A stretch of DNA of 64,000 nt, from contig PYJD01000021.1 of assembly GCA_003635315.1 (NCBI GenBank), positions 1 to 64,000 on the forward strand, in the 5' to 3' direction. The notes under the pieces are model-generated. The model was not told the origin of the DNA. It made no database searches and saw nothing but the letters and a program-made list of their open reading frames with translations. Position 1 is the stretch's first letter. Each line of letters begins with the position of its first letter. The translations under genes were made by a program, and so were the position numbers. Origin of the DNA: Candidatus Poribacteria bacterium. GTDB lineage: Bacteria > Poribacteria > WGA-4E > WGA-3G. Of this stretch, positions 42,999 to 52,198 are shown piece by piece.

Positions 42999-43964
42999 TT
43001 AATACCACATTGCTTTGTCTACAACATTCTTTAATGGCTTTCCTTCAGCAAAGAGACGCGCATTTTCGATAAACACTTCAAAATGGCGTTCCGATATATT
43101 TTTCGCATCCTTAACAGCAATATGTGGTGTTATTAAAACATTAGACATTATCCATAACGGACTGTCGGCAGGTAAAGGCTCAACTTCAAACACATCTAAA
43201 CCACATCCAGCAATCATTCCTTTTTCAAGAGCATCAACAAGATCATCAAGTTTCGTCGTTTTACCACGACCGATATTGATGAAATATGCCGTTTCTTTCA
43301 TAAGTCTAAACCGATCTCTGTTCCACATTCCTTCTGTTTCTGGTGTGTGAGGAGTAGTCACTATTACAAAGTCAGCGAATGGTAGAAGAGTGTCCAATTT
43401 TTCTGGTTCATGTTTTTCTATATCAGGAATGATATGTTCCCATCTGTGGTCGACTCCTATAACTCTCATTCCAAATGTTGTACATAATTTGGCAGTTTCA
43501 TGACCGATACCACCCACACCAACAATCAAGGCAGTTGCTTCAGCGAGATCTATATATTCACTTTTTCGAGCATTACTATCCCAAATTCCAGCACGCTGCG
43601 CGTCAAAATAAGAGGGTAAGCCTCGGGCAAGTGTGAGTACAAACATAAGGATATGTTGGGCAATATGGTCATTGTAAATCCCACGTGGATTGCATACAAC
43701 CACAGGATGTTCAATCAGTTCAGGATAATAGAAACCGGGTGCTGGTCCAGCAGCGGGACTTTGTAGCCACCGCATATTCTTAGCTAATGGCAACTTTTCT
43801 GGTGATACCCAACCGTAAACTGCATCTGTATCTGGAAGATGCTCGCTTACCTCACCATCTGTTTTTGGTAAGAGAATATTATAATCAGGTATTTCCTTTT
43901 TAATCGTCTCTGCCCAAGATTGTAGTTGGGAATTCTGGGGTGGCATAATCATGAGTTTCGGCAC
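42999..43964 (-). CDS. D-isomer-specific 2-hydroxyacid dehydrogenase
   Basis: The 321-residue protein (GTG 43964 after AGAGG) has the NAD-binding motif ALIVGVGGIGHETAKL, the Arg of NIGRGKTTK, the Glu region FEVEPLPADSPLW and the catalytic His of ITPHIAV. It resembles the glyoxylate/hydroxypyruvate reductase branch. The enzyme would reduce a 2-oxo acid or oxidise a D-2-hydroxy acid. It is monocistronic. Confidence 0.9.
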   Translation of the reverse strand: MPKLMIMPPQNSQLQSWAETIKKEIPDYNILLPKTDGEVSEHLPDTDAVYGWVSPEKLPLAKNMRWLQSPAAGPAPGFYYPELIEHPVVVCNPRGIYNDHIAQHILMFVLTLARGLPSYFDAQRAGIWDSNARKSEYIDLAEATALIVGVGGIGHETAKLCTTFGMRVIGVDHRWEHIIPDIEKHEPEKLDTLLPFADFVIVTTPHTPETEGMWNRDRFRLMKETAYFINIGRGKTTKLDDLVDALEKGMIAGCGLDVFEVEPLPADSPLWIMSNVLITPHIAVKDAKNISERHFEVFIENARLFAEGKPLKNVVDKAMWY

Positions 43965-44058
43965 TGGTTCTAAACCTCTTTCAATTTATTCTACAAGATA
44001 GCATAATCTTATCACGCTTATGCCTTGAAAGCAAGGGATGTGAATAGGATTAAATTTC

Positions 44059-44081
44059 CATACTACCGTGAGATCGGTATG
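44059..44081. repeat. Short hairpin repeat, family C
   Basis: CATACTACCGTGAGATCGGTATG folds with ACCG/CGGT and flanking CATAC/GTATG pairs. Its core resembles 35259-35274. The two lie in unrelated spacers. Confidence 0.3.
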
Positions 44082-44301
44082 AGCAATATTAAAATCATTG
44101 GGGTGAAACACCGTCAAATCCATCAATTCAGGAAATGAAAAAATGATGGGCATTTAGACATTCCCAGGAAATTCCTCCGAAAACCGTACCTATAATGGGT
44201 TGAGATTTTCTTCAATAAATAGTTGAATTCTCTTACTTCAATTTCACGTTATAATATAAGATGTGAATCAGTACATAAACGAGATTCTTACATACATTCT
44301 T

Positions 44302-45678
44302 ATGGAACAGACAACAATTGACTTTGATAAAGGTACCCTTATCCTACAAAACGTCTCAGAGGAAATCCAATCACATTTACCAGATATCCTTTGGGACAAA
44401 CGTACCCTCACATACCGTGCTCCTGCTTATCGTTATCGTCATATAGTTTCGCAGCTTCGTGCTCATAATATCCCCTATACCGATTCTGCCCGTCAATTCA
44501 CTGTCAAAACCTTCTCAAATCAGAACTCCTTAACACCGTATCCTTACCAGTCTGAAGCCATTGATGCATGGCATGCTAACAACAAACGTGGCGTAATTAG
44601 TCTTCCTACAGGGGCAGGTAAAACCTTCATTGCTATTCTTCTGATTGAAGATACACAACGACCTACCCTTGTGCATGTCCCAACAATAGATCTGATGCAT
44701 CAGTGGTATGATGTACTAAAAGAACACTTTGGACATGAAGTTGGCTTATATGGGGGTGGACATCACGAATTGAGGGATCTCACTGTAACTACCTATCAAT
44801 CTGCAGTCATGCATGCCCCATATTATGGTAATCAGTTCGGGTTTGCTATCTACGATGAATGCCATCATCTTCCAGGTGATCAGTATCAATATGCGGCTAT
44901 TAGCAGCATTGCACCTTTTCGTTTAGGTTTATCGGCAACACCAGATCGTGTGGATGGCAAGGAAAATAGGCTCTATGAACTTGTCGGTGAATGTTGTTAT
45001 GAAGCAAAGGTACAGGATCTATCAGGAGACACGCTTGCCCCTTATCGTGTTGTTACAATGGCTATAGATATGGAAGACACAGAACGCATACAATATCTTG
45101 AAGCACGAAGAACATATTTAGACTTTCTTAGGAAAGCGAATATCAATATGGGAACATCAAGCGGATGGAGGAATTTTCTGTGGAAGACCTCACAATCCGA
45201 TGAAGGACGAGTAGCATTCAAAGCATATCGGACACAAAAACAACTGAGCTTCGCTTCAAAAGCAAAACAGGAATGGGTGTGGAAACTAATTCAGCGACAT
45301 CGTGGAGATCGGATTATTATATTCACACAAGATAACGATACTGCATACGACCTTGGTACTCGATTCTTTTTACCTGTCCTAACACATCAGACAAAACAGA
45401 AAGAAAGAACATCTTTTCTAAACGGATTCCGTGAGGGAAGTTATTCTATCTTAGTCACTTCAAAAGTGTTAAATGAAGGGGTGGATGTGCCTGAAGCAAA
45501 CGTAGCCATAATTGTATCTGGAAGTGGGAGTATTAGAGAACATGTACAACGCTTAGGACGTATCCTACGAAAAAAAGAAGGGAAACAAGCTGTCCTCTAC
45601 GAACTCGTTTCAAAACAGACTGGTGAACATTATGTCAATAAACGACGTAGACAACATAACGCTTATCAAAGAAAATAG
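44302..45678 (+). CDS. XPB-like superfamily 2 DNA helicase
   Basis: The start is uncertain: ATG 44302 (MEQTTIDFDKGTLI) gives 458 residues, GTG 44263 adds 13. It has an N-terminal DNA-damage-recognition-like domain (about 1-80), then helicase motifs SLPTGAGKTF (I), a DECHH (II), LGLSATPDR (III) and, in the second RecA lobe, SKVLNEGVDVPEANVAI (V) and QRLGRILRKKEGK (VI). The RED-like and thumb insertion between lobes fits XPB. The next gene, 16 bases downstream, encodes the Bax1 partner, as in Archaea, so the two probably act together in DNA repair or unwinding-coupled cleavage. Confidence 0.88.
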   Translation: MEQTTIDFDKGTLILQNVSEEIQSHLPDILWDKRTLTYRAPAYRYRHIVSQLRAHNIPYTDSARQFTVKTFSNQNSLTPYPYQSEAIDAWHANNKRGVISLPTGAGKTFIAILLIEDTQRPTLVHVPTIDLMHQWYDVLKEHFGHEVGLYGGGHHELRDLTVTTYQSAVMHAPYYGNQFGFAIYDECHHLPGDQYQYAAISSIAPFRLGLSATPDRVDGKENRLYELVGECCYEAKVQDLSGDTLAPYRVVTMAIDMEDTERIQYLEARRTYLDFLRKANINMGTSSGWRNFLWKTSQSDEGRVAFKAYRTQKQLSFASKAKQEWVWKLIQRHRGDRIIIFTQDNDTAYDLGTRFFLPVLTHQTKQKERTSFLNGFREGSYSILVTSKVLNEGVDVPEANVAIIVSGSGSIREHVQRLGRILRKKEGKQAVLYELVSKQTGEHYVNKRRRQHNAYQRK

Positions 45679-45693
45679 ACCTATCAACCGATT

Positions 45694-46938
45694 ATGCTTA
45701 CTAAAGACCTACTCCAATATAAAATACAAAAAGGACAAATCTACCCACAATTTGTTGATCCAACGAATGCCAAATTACTGAAGGTTGCAGAACAATTAAT
45801 CACGGTATTTGAAAATGCGGTTGACAATACAAAGTCGACACTCTTACAGGAAAGCAAGGATGTTATTGATGGCACATCGGAGTCACCTATAATTTTACGG
45901 GGATTCGAAAAGCTACTGGTAGATCGCACAGAATTTGATACAGCACCAAATGAAGAACTGATAGCATATCGGAACAAACTCTTCACTGAGACGAGTCGTA
46001 TTCTCTCACAAGAACAATTTCAAGATTATGCTGAATACCAGCAAAGGGTTCTTGGGTTAATTGCTAACGATGCAGAATTATCAGATATAGGATTGCCTGA
46101 TCAACTATATGCCGATTTACCGAGTTGTCAACCAGTTCTGTCATTTAGAAGTATTTCTCCGGAGCACCTATTGCATCGCTACAATACCGCGCAGGTACAG
46201 GGTCTTTTGTTGCATTGTAATTCTCTTACACTCAGACTTACTGATTCGATGACAGGCGAACTCCGTCAATTGTTTAAGTATCTCCGTTTTCACCAACTTT
46301 TATCAACCATCCGAAAAGAAAAAATCGATTCAGGAGATATATTCCAGATTACAGTCGATGGTCCATTGAACCTATTTTACAAGACAAAACGGTATGGAAT
46401 GAATCTGGCAAACTTCTTTGTTGCTGTTCTCCATCAGCAAAAGTGGGAACTCACTGCAGAAATTCAGTTTAGAAATAAACGTGCCTCTCAGTTGTCTCTT
46501 GATGACTCATGCGGAATAAAACCGATTTCACAACAATTTCTTGCATATATACCAGAAGACATTCAGCATTTTCAGCAAATGCTTCAGAACAAGACTGATG
46601 AGTGGCAGATCCAACCTGGAAGTCAATTCTACCCATTACCCGGTGACACCTACTGTTTTCCAGATTATCAGTTAATCCACAGTAGCGGTGCAGAAGTAGC
46701 CATTGAGTTATTCCACCCATGGCACCAAGGACATCTACTTATCAGACTGAATACACTATCGAGTAAGACGGATATACCACTCATCATCGGAGTATCTAAG
46801 GAATTAGAGAAAAACGCTACGATTGCAGAGGCATTGGCGACATCAACCTATTTCTCACACTATGGTTTTATATTTCGCGATATACCGACTATGGGTACAC
46901 TTCTCCCTATTCTAAATTCAATTGTGGACAAAGAATAA
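45694..46938 (+). CDS. Bax1-like nuclease (DUF790), XPB partner
   Basis: The 414-residue protein begins MLTKDLLQYKIQKGQIYPQF, the hallmark start of DUF790/Bax1. The family C-terminal region here has SSGAEVAIELFHPWH and HSSGAEVAIELF-like acidic residues followed by PLIIGVSKELEK, a PD-(D/E)xK-type nuclease core. In Archaea, Bax1 binds XPB and cleaves 3' of the unwound region. Operon linkage with the helicase supports the same complex here. Confidence 0.85.
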   Translation: MLTKDLLQYKIQKGQIYPQFVDPTNAKLLKVAEQLITVFENAVDNTKSTLLQESKDVIDGTSESPIILRGFEKLLVDRTEFDTAPNEELIAYRNKLFTETSRILSQEQFQDYAEYQQRVLGLIANDAELSDIGLPDQLYADLPSCQPVLSFRSISPEHLLHRYNTAQVQGLLLHCNSLTLRLTDSMTGELRQLFKYLRFHQLLSTIRKEKIDSGDIFQITVDGPLNLFYKTKRYGMNLANFFVAVLHQQKWELTAEIQFRNKRASQLSLDDSCGIKPISQQFLAYIPEDIQHFQQMLQNKTDEWQIQPGSQFYPLPGDTYCFPDYQLIHSSGAEVAIELFHPWHQGHLLIRLNTLSSKTDIPLIIGVSKELEKNATIAEALATSTYFSHYGFIFRDIPTMGTLLPILNSIVDKE

Positions 46939-47100
46939 CTACCTCCTTATCCATAATTTTGGTGCGTAATTATACCATAGGGTAGTCAACAAGAAGGTCT
47001 TTATTTGGTGTTTATTGTTGAAATATTTGACATTAAGCTTTCATAGAACTGTGTATTTTAGATAAATAGCAAAATTTGCACATCATAAATCTCGTATATA

Positions 47101-47130
47101 TTGACTCAATGCTATAGAATAAGGTATAGT
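47101..47130 (+). promoter_or_regulatory. Candidate sigma70-type promoter
   Basis: TTGACT at 47101-47106, an 18-base spacer and TATAGT at 47125-47130 precede the TPR gene by about 28 bases. Confidence 0.5.
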
Positions 47131-47157
47131 ATTGTAAGAGAAAATGAGGATTAATCT

Positions 47158-47679
47158 ATGAAAACACTTATATTATTCTGTGCATTTTGTATAACACTTG
47201 GATGTGGACTGAATACTATTCCATATTCCGAAAAGACGAACGCTCAAGAACCGAACGAGGTCGCACAATCCCATTATAACTGGGGACTTACTTCTGCGAA
47301 GAATGGTGACCATGTACAAGCTATTTCTGAGTTCAAATTGGCAATTCAGAATGAACCGGGATGGGCACTGCCATACTACAATCTGGGTTCAGTGTATGGG
47401 AATATGGGTGAACTATATGAGGCAATCATTGCCTGGGAACGTGCAACACAGTTAGATCCGAATTTTGCAAAAGCATATTATAACCTTGCCATCGGTTATT
47501 CCATTCAAGCAGATGAAACAAATGGAAAAGATATAGAAAAGGCTATTATTTCTCTAAGGGAAGCTATTCGGTTAGATAAGGCATCTCTTGCTTCTGCAAA
47601 AATAGAACCTGCATTTGACAGAATTCGTAACCTACCAGAATACAAAGAATTAATACACGCTACCGAACCGAAACAGTAA
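47158..47679 (+). CDS. Exported TPR-repeat protein, possible lipoprotein
   Basis: The 173-residue protein follows AATGAGGA. Its N-terminus (MKTLILFCAFCITLGCG) looks like a signal peptide with a Cys at 16, though the lipobox (T-L-G-C) is not ideal. Three TPR units follow: YNWGLTSAKNGDHVQAISEFKLAI, YYNLGSVYGNMGELYEAIIAWERA and YYNLAIGYSIQADETNG. It probably scaffolds other envelope proteins. It may be co-transcribed with the following kinase-like gene, 13 bases away. Confidence 0.75.
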   Translation: MKTLILFCAFCITLGCGLNTIPYSEKTNAQEPNEVAQSHYNWGLTSAKNGDHVQAISEFKLAIQNEPGWALPYYNLGSVYGNMGELYEAIIAWERATQLDPNFAKAYYNLAIGYSIQADETNGKDIEKAIISLREAIRLDKASLASAKIEPAFDRIRNLPEYKELIHATEPKQ

Positions 47680-47692
47680 TCTCCATTATTAC

Positions 47693-48625
47693 ATGGCACA
47701 ATATACCACTCTCTCATTAACTGAAGTTGCCAACATAGTTTCACATTACGCAATTGGCGTACCAACAGAACTCCAAGAGATGTCAGAAGGATATGGAAAT
47801 AGCAACTTTAAGCTGATGACTTCAAAGGGTGTTTTTCTACTGAAAATATGTGATGAGAAGACAACAGATGAACTTCAGTTACAAATTTCTCTGTTAGAAC
47901 ATCTTCAAGAACATGGTTACCCTACACCATATCCTATTCCACAGAAAAATGGAGAATCTCTCCATCTATCGCAAGATTACCGTGTGATAATTTACCCTTT
48001 TTTGAATGGAGCGACTCCAAAACCATCACAATGTGTGTTAAAGCAAATCGGAGAAGCGTTAGGAAGGCTGCATCGGATATCACCGCTTATGGAACTGCCA
48101 CGTTTCCCAATGGGAATATCGCAAATAGTTCCATTTATTAAGGAGGTAGAAGAGACAGACTTTAAGGAACACCCATTTTCATTATGGTTAGAATCAGAAC
48201 TCGAATGGATGATACCAGAATTGGAAAAACCGCTCCCAACAGGTCTGTTACATGGGGATCTGTTCTTAGATAATACACTTTTTGAAGGTGAAAAAATGGT
48301 CTCTATCATTGATTTTGAAGAGGGGTGTCACGATACATTGCTAATTGATATTGCTATGACAATTATAGGGTGTTGCTACACTGAGAATCATCAATTAGAA
48401 GTAGGACTGGTGCACAGTTTCTTGGATTCATATAATGCGACTCGTCCGATTTCTGATGATGAATATAAAGGTATAGATTCCTATGTTCACTTTGCAGCCC
48501 TTTCAATAGCTTTCTGGCGATTTAGACAATTTAACATACGACGACCCGATAAGAATAGTGCTGACAAGTATCAAGAGATGATTCTTCGCAGTTCTAATTG
48601 GCAGACTTTGAACACCTACAATTAA
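47693..48625 (+). CDS. APH-family kinase, homoserine kinase type II-like
   Basis: The 310-residue protein has the aminoglycoside-phosphotransferase fold with the catalytic loop LLHGDLFLDNTLF (Asp and Asn) and the metal motif IIDFEEGCHDTLLIDIA. The N-terminal EMSEGYGNSNFKLMTSKGVFLLKICDE supplies the ATP-binding lobe. The blocks resemble ThrB2 homoserine kinases, which phosphorylate homoserine for threonine synthesis; APH-fold choline or other small-molecule kinases are alternatives. No threonine gene is adjacent, so the substrate is uncertain. Confidence 0.75.
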   Translation: MAQYTTLSLTEVANIVSHYAIGVPTELQEMSEGYGNSNFKLMTSKGVFLLKICDEKTTDELQLQISLLEHLQEHGYPTPYPIPQKNGESLHLSQDYRVIIYPFLNGATPKPSQCVLKQIGEALGRLHRISPLMELPRFPMGISQIVPFIKEVEETDFKEHPFSLWLESELEWMIPELEKPLPTGLLHGDLFLDNTLFEGEKMVSIIDFEEGCHDTLLIDIAMTIIGCCYTENHQLEVGLVHSFLDSYNATRPISDDEYKGIDSYVHFAALSIAFWRFRQFNIRRPDKNSADKYQEMILRSSNWQTLNTYN

Positions 48626-48687
48626 TCATGAGAACATTACTTGTGGTTTCATTACCACACTGACTATATAGATTTTAAGAGAAAATA

Positions 48688-50415
48688 ATGTCATTAGTAG
48701 AATTACAAAATGTAACGAAAATGTATGATCCAGATATAATTTTGGATGATATTTCAATCTCGATTGCACCTGGGGATCGTTTAGGTTTGATCGGACGAAA
48801 TGGGTGCGGTAAGACAACGTTACTGAAGATTATGTGTGGTATACTCACGGATTTCAAAGGGAATGTCATACAAGCAAAAGGAATGCGTGTTGGTTACCTG
48901 AGCCAAGAACCAGAATTAGAACACGAATGCACACTCCGACAGGAAATGCTTAAGGTTTTTGCGGATAGACTGGTACTTGAGGATCAGATGCTTGAGCTTG
49001 CAGAACAGATGGAATCTCAGGAAACTCCGCAACTTTTACAACAGTATTCTCGTCTCCAAGATCAACATGACCGATTAGGGGGTTATGACTATGAACATCA
49101 GATTAATCGTGTTTTAGGTGGATTAGGTTTTAGTGTACAGGATTTCAACCTACCGGTTAGCGTACTTAGCGGTGGACAGAAAAGTCGTGCCACACTTGGC
49201 AAACTGTTACTCGAAGATCCTGACCTACTACTCCTGGATGAACCGACAAATCATCTCGATATTAATGGAATTGAATGGTTGGAAAATTATATTAATACAG
49301 AGTATAAAGGGGCAGTTCTTGTTGTATCCCACGATAGGTATTTCTTAGATAATGTTGTCAGCAAAGTATGGGAATTGAACCAGCATCAAATCAAGATTTA
49401 CAGAGGGAATTACTCCAAATACTGTGAAATAAAAGGCGTAGAGAGATTAGTTGAGGAAAGAACATTCAAAATTCATCAGGATTTTATTGCTAAGGAATCT
49501 GAATTCATCGAACGGAACATAGCCGGTCAACGAACTCGTGAAGCACAAGGACGATTGAAAAGATTAGATAGAATGGAAAAAGTCGAAAAACCGAGTACCG
49601 ATTCCCCTTCGTTGAAGCTAAATTTTTCTACAGAGACGCGGGGTGGAGATGATATCATTCGTTGCCATAATGTTAGCAAACAGTTTGATGATAAAGTTCT
49701 ATTCACAGATCTAACATTTGAGGTATCTCGTGGGGATGTGGTAGGTATTCTCGGTCCGAATGGTGTTGGAAAGACTACGTTCTTCCGTATGATTTTAGGA
49801 GAAGAACAACTAACAGAGGGTGAGCTCTGGGTGGGACCTACACTTAAATTTGGGTATTATACACAAGAATTAGAAGGGCTGAATCTCAACAAAGAAATCC
49901 TTGAAGAAATTTGGGAACTTTGTCCTGATTACACACAGACACAAGTTCGGGGTTTCTTAGCAAGGTTTCTATTTTCCGGTGACGATGTATTTAAACAGAT
50001 CCGAAACTTAAGCGGAGGCGAACAAAGTCGTGTCCAGTTGGCTAAGTTACTACTGGAAAAGGCAAATGTACTTCTCCTTGATGAACCAACAAACCATTTG
50101 GATATCCCTGCTCGTGAAGCGCTTGAAAATGCTCTTTCAAATTATCCTGCCACTCTCTTCATCATTTCACACGATCGGTATTTGTTAAATAGTTTAGCCA
50201 CTAAGATGTTGATATTTGAGAGTACTAAAGAGGGAGTTACCACCCGATTCTTTGATGGAACTTATGCTGAATATGAAGCAGAACAACAAGAAGAAAGTTT
50301 ACAGTCCGAAGAGATTGAACCAGAGAAAATAGTAGAGAAACCTACAAATAATAAACGCACAAAGACTAAATCCAAGCGAAAAATGAAAGCACAACGTTTG
50401 GTTGGTAGTAATTAA
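48688..50415 (+). CDS. ABC-F family ATPase
   Basis: The 575-residue protein has two ABC ATPase domains with Walker A GRNGCGKTT and GPNGVGKTT, signature sequences LSGGQKSR and LSGGEQSR, and Walker B LLLLDEPTNHLD twice. A linker of about 80 residues separates them and the charged C-terminus is Lys-rich (KRTKTKSKRKMKAQR). There are no transmembrane segments. ABC-F proteins bind the ribosomal E site and relieve stalled translation or give antibiotic resistance; which of these applies is unknown. Confidence 0.92.
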   Translation: MSLVELQNVTKMYDPDIILDDISISIAPGDRLGLIGRNGCGKTTLLKIMCGILTDFKGNVIQAKGMRVGYLSQEPELEHECTLRQEMLKVFADRLVLEDQMLELAEQMESQETPQLLQQYSRLQDQHDRLGGYDYEHQINRVLGGLGFSVQDFNLPVSVLSGGQKSRATLGKLLLEDPDLLLLDEPTNHLDINGIEWLENYINTEYKGAVLVVSHDRYFLDNVVSKVWELNQHQIKIYRGNYSKYCEIKGVERLVEERTFKIHQDFIAKESEFIERNIAGQRTREAQGRLKRLDRMEKVEKPSTDSPSLKLNFSTETRGGDDIIRCHNVSKQFDDKVLFTDLTFEVSRGDVVGILGPNGVGKTTFFRMILGEEQLTEGELWVGPTLKFGYYTQELEGLNLNKEILEEIWELCPDYTQTQVRGFLARFLFSGDDVFKQIRNLSGGEQSRVQLAKLLLEKANVLLLDEPTNHLDIPAREALENALSNYPATLFIISHDRYLLNSLATKMLIFESTKEGVTTRFFDGTYAEYEAEQQEESLQSEEIEPEKIVEKPTNNKRTKTKSKRKMKAQRLVGSN

Positions 50416-50461
50416 ACTCTCCTAAATTCCCACTAATTCTGTATTTAAACCCCATTTTAAT

Positions 50462-50490
50462 TTGACATAGCCTAAATTCACCACTATAAT
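50462..50490 (+). promoter_or_regulatory. Consensus sigma70-type promoter
   Basis: TTGACA (50462-50467), a 17-base spacer and TATAAT (50485-50490) match the consensus perfectly. It is the best promoter in the window and lies 50 bases before the MarR-fusion gene. Confidence 0.85.
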
Positions 50491-50493
50491 TAT

Positions 50494-50505
50494 GTCGTAT
50501 ACGAC
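50494..50505 (+). promoter_or_regulatory. Perfect palindrome at the transcription start, candidate operator
   Basis: GTCGTATACGAC is a perfect 12-base palindrome that starts three bases after TATAAT, so it covers the predicted start site. MarR-type dimers bind palindromes of this kind and would block RNA polymerase here. Autoregulation by the encoded protein is inferred. Confidence 0.55.
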
Positions 50506-50540
50506 GGATCTACCTCTTATATAGGACGTAATTTAGAAAT

Positions 50541-51419
50541 ATGTCTAAAAACCGTGAATTCAACCAAGAAATTGATGTTGTAATGCGTGTGATGCGTCAT
50601 GCCCAAGCATCAACCAAATCCCGGTTTATTCAGGATTTAGTTCCGAATCGTCTTACAATTGTCCAATTTAACGCCTTACAGCACCTGCATTGGTATGGTC
50701 GTGAATCCGGTATGTATGTAAGTGAGTTGGGTGAACATCTCGGTCTTGCTCACAATACAGTTTCTGGTTTAGTCAACAGATTAGAACGTCAAGGTTGGGT
50801 TATCCGTCGTAAGTGTGATGAAGATAGGAGAAGAGCACGAATTCAACTAACCCCGCAATCTCAGGAACTTTTTAGCGAAGGTGTAAAACAGGCAGAAGAC
50901 TTCTGGGAACACACTTTTGGTCAGTTGTCCCCAGAAGAACAAGAAAACCTTATAGAAAGCCTAAAGAGATTGAAACAGGTAATGGCAAAACCCGTTTGGC
51001 CAAGTTATTCCCAGTTGCACCCGCGTGATGCGGATCATCTACGTGAGAAATTTGAAACGGGACTTGACGAACTCGCTCAAGCCAAACTCAAACTCGTTGG
51101 GATGCGGTTAATTCTCGCTCGAATCGCAGAGAAACGAAATGAACATGAACTCGCTGCGTACCTAAACCAAGCTGCCTCAGAAGAATTACGGCATACGAAC
51201 CAATTATTTTCACTCCTCGGTATGGGAGAGAACTTCGATAGTCTTCTTTCAGCATTAGTAGATGAAGATAAAATCGTATATGAAGAGTTGTTGGCATTAC
51301 TGGCTGATGCACCTTGTACTGAAGAAGATGAGGAATTTTCCCTCCTTCAACAGATGGTTAAAGATAGCCGCAGATACAGAGAATGGTTTCATTGTGTACA
51401 AAAACAGTCAAATCGGTGA
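50541..51419 (+). CDS. MarR-family regulator fused to a ferritin-like domain
   Basis: The 292-residue protein has a winged-helix MarR domain at about 1-145 (RLTIVQFNALQHLHW, YVSELGEHLGLAHNTVSGLVNRLERQGWV, RRKCDEDRRRARIQLT) and a four-helix-like domain at about 160-290. There the pairing of KLVGMRLILARIAEKRNEHELAAY with SEELRHTNQLFSLLG resembles ferritin-like/rubrerythrin helices with Glu and His metal candidates. A metal-binding sensor domain on a MarR repressor would allow iron or peroxide sensing. The promoter just upstream carries a palindrome suited to autoregulation. Metal ligands need confirmation. Confidence 0.8.
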   Translation: MSKNREFNQEIDVVMRVMRHAQASTKSRFIQDLVPNRLTIVQFNALQHLHWYGRESGMYVSELGEHLGLAHNTVSGLVNRLERQGWVIRRKCDEDRRRARIQLTPQSQELFSEGVKQAEDFWEHTFGQLSPEEQENLIESLKRLKQVMAKPVWPSYSQLHPRDADHLREKFETGLDELAQAKLKLVGMRLILARIAEKRNEHELAAYLNQAASEELRHTNQLFSLLGMGENFDSLLSALVDEDKIVYEELLALLADAPCTEEDEEFSLLQQMVKDSRRYREWFHCVQKQSNR

Positions 51420-51479
51420 CTTCTATTCTATAACTAACGACTGACTTTCTGTTCAGTCAATGACATATAAGAGGAGACC

Positions 51480-52097
51480 ATGCAGTCCCAAAGCCCCGAA
51501 AGTATTCCTCCAAGTTGTAATGATGATGCTCAACTGATAGAACAATTTCAAAGTGGTGATACGGCAGTATTTGATACGCTTTTTACTCGTTATCAAAAAC
51601 GAACTTATCGGTTAGTGCTGCGTTTTGTTCCTAACCATGAAGATGCCCTTGATATTACACAAGATGCATTTATCCGTGCTTACCAAGGCTTGGGTAACTT
51701 CAAGAGTCAATGCCAGTTCTATAGTTGGCTTTACAAAATCACTGTCAACCTGTGCATAGATTTTTTACGTAAAAAATCGCGTTCGGAAGTAATGGTATAT
51801 GATTCCGATGAATCCGAGGAATTACCGATGGCGAATTTCCCAGACCTACGGTTAGATTCACCTGCCAAAGCAGTTGAGAATAAGGAGCTCAGACTTCAAA
51901 TCCGAAAGGCAATTCGTCAACTGCCACCGAAACAACGTAAGATTTTCATCTTACGTCACTGGGATGGTCTCTCACTGAGAGATATCGCTACCGCGGTTGG
52001 TAGATCTGATGGCACTGTCAAAGCTCATCTATTCCATGCTCATCGCAATCTACGGAAACACTTACAGTCCTATCTTAAAGATGGAGATGCCCCATAG
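51480..52097 (+). CDS. ECF-type sigma factor
   Basis: ATG 51480 follows GAGGAGACC. The 205 residues contain sigma region 2 (DTLFTRYQKRTYRLVLRF, DALDITQDAFIRAYQGL, SWLYKITVNLCIDFLRKK) and region 4 (IRQLPPKQRKIFILRHWDGLSLRDIATAVGRSDGTVKAHLF, in pieces). No region 1 or 3 is present. It would direct RNA polymerase to a stress or envelope regulon. No anti-sigma gene follows: ftsY converges on it. It lies 60 bases after the MarR-fusion gene and may share its transcript. Confidence 0.92.
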   Translation: MQSQSPESIPPSCNDDAQLIEQFQSGDTAVFDTLFTRYQKRTYRLVLRFVPNHEDALDITQDAFIRAYQGLGNFKSQCQFYSWLYKITVNLCIDFLRKKSRSEVMVYDSDESEELPMANFPDLRLDSPAKAVENKELRLQIRKAIRQLPPKQRKIFILRHWDGLSLRDIATAVGRSDGTVKAHLFHAHRNLRKHLQSYLKDGDAP

Positions 52098-52149
52098 AAC
52101 AAGACCTATAAGGTAGATTAAGATTGTCCTCTACATTAACTGCTTACAT

Positions 52150-52198
52150 ATCCTACAGCCAACCGTATTGAATATACTATAGGGTTAGGCTGTAGGAT
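52150..52198. terminator. Long hairpin between sigma-factor and ftsY 3' ends
   Basis: ATCCTACAGCCAACC pairs with GGTTAGGCTGTAGGAT, about 15 pairs with one mismatch, and includes the last codons of ftsY. It lacks a long T-run in either direction but sits at the convergence of two genes, so a bidirectional terminator is likely. Confidence 0.5.
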
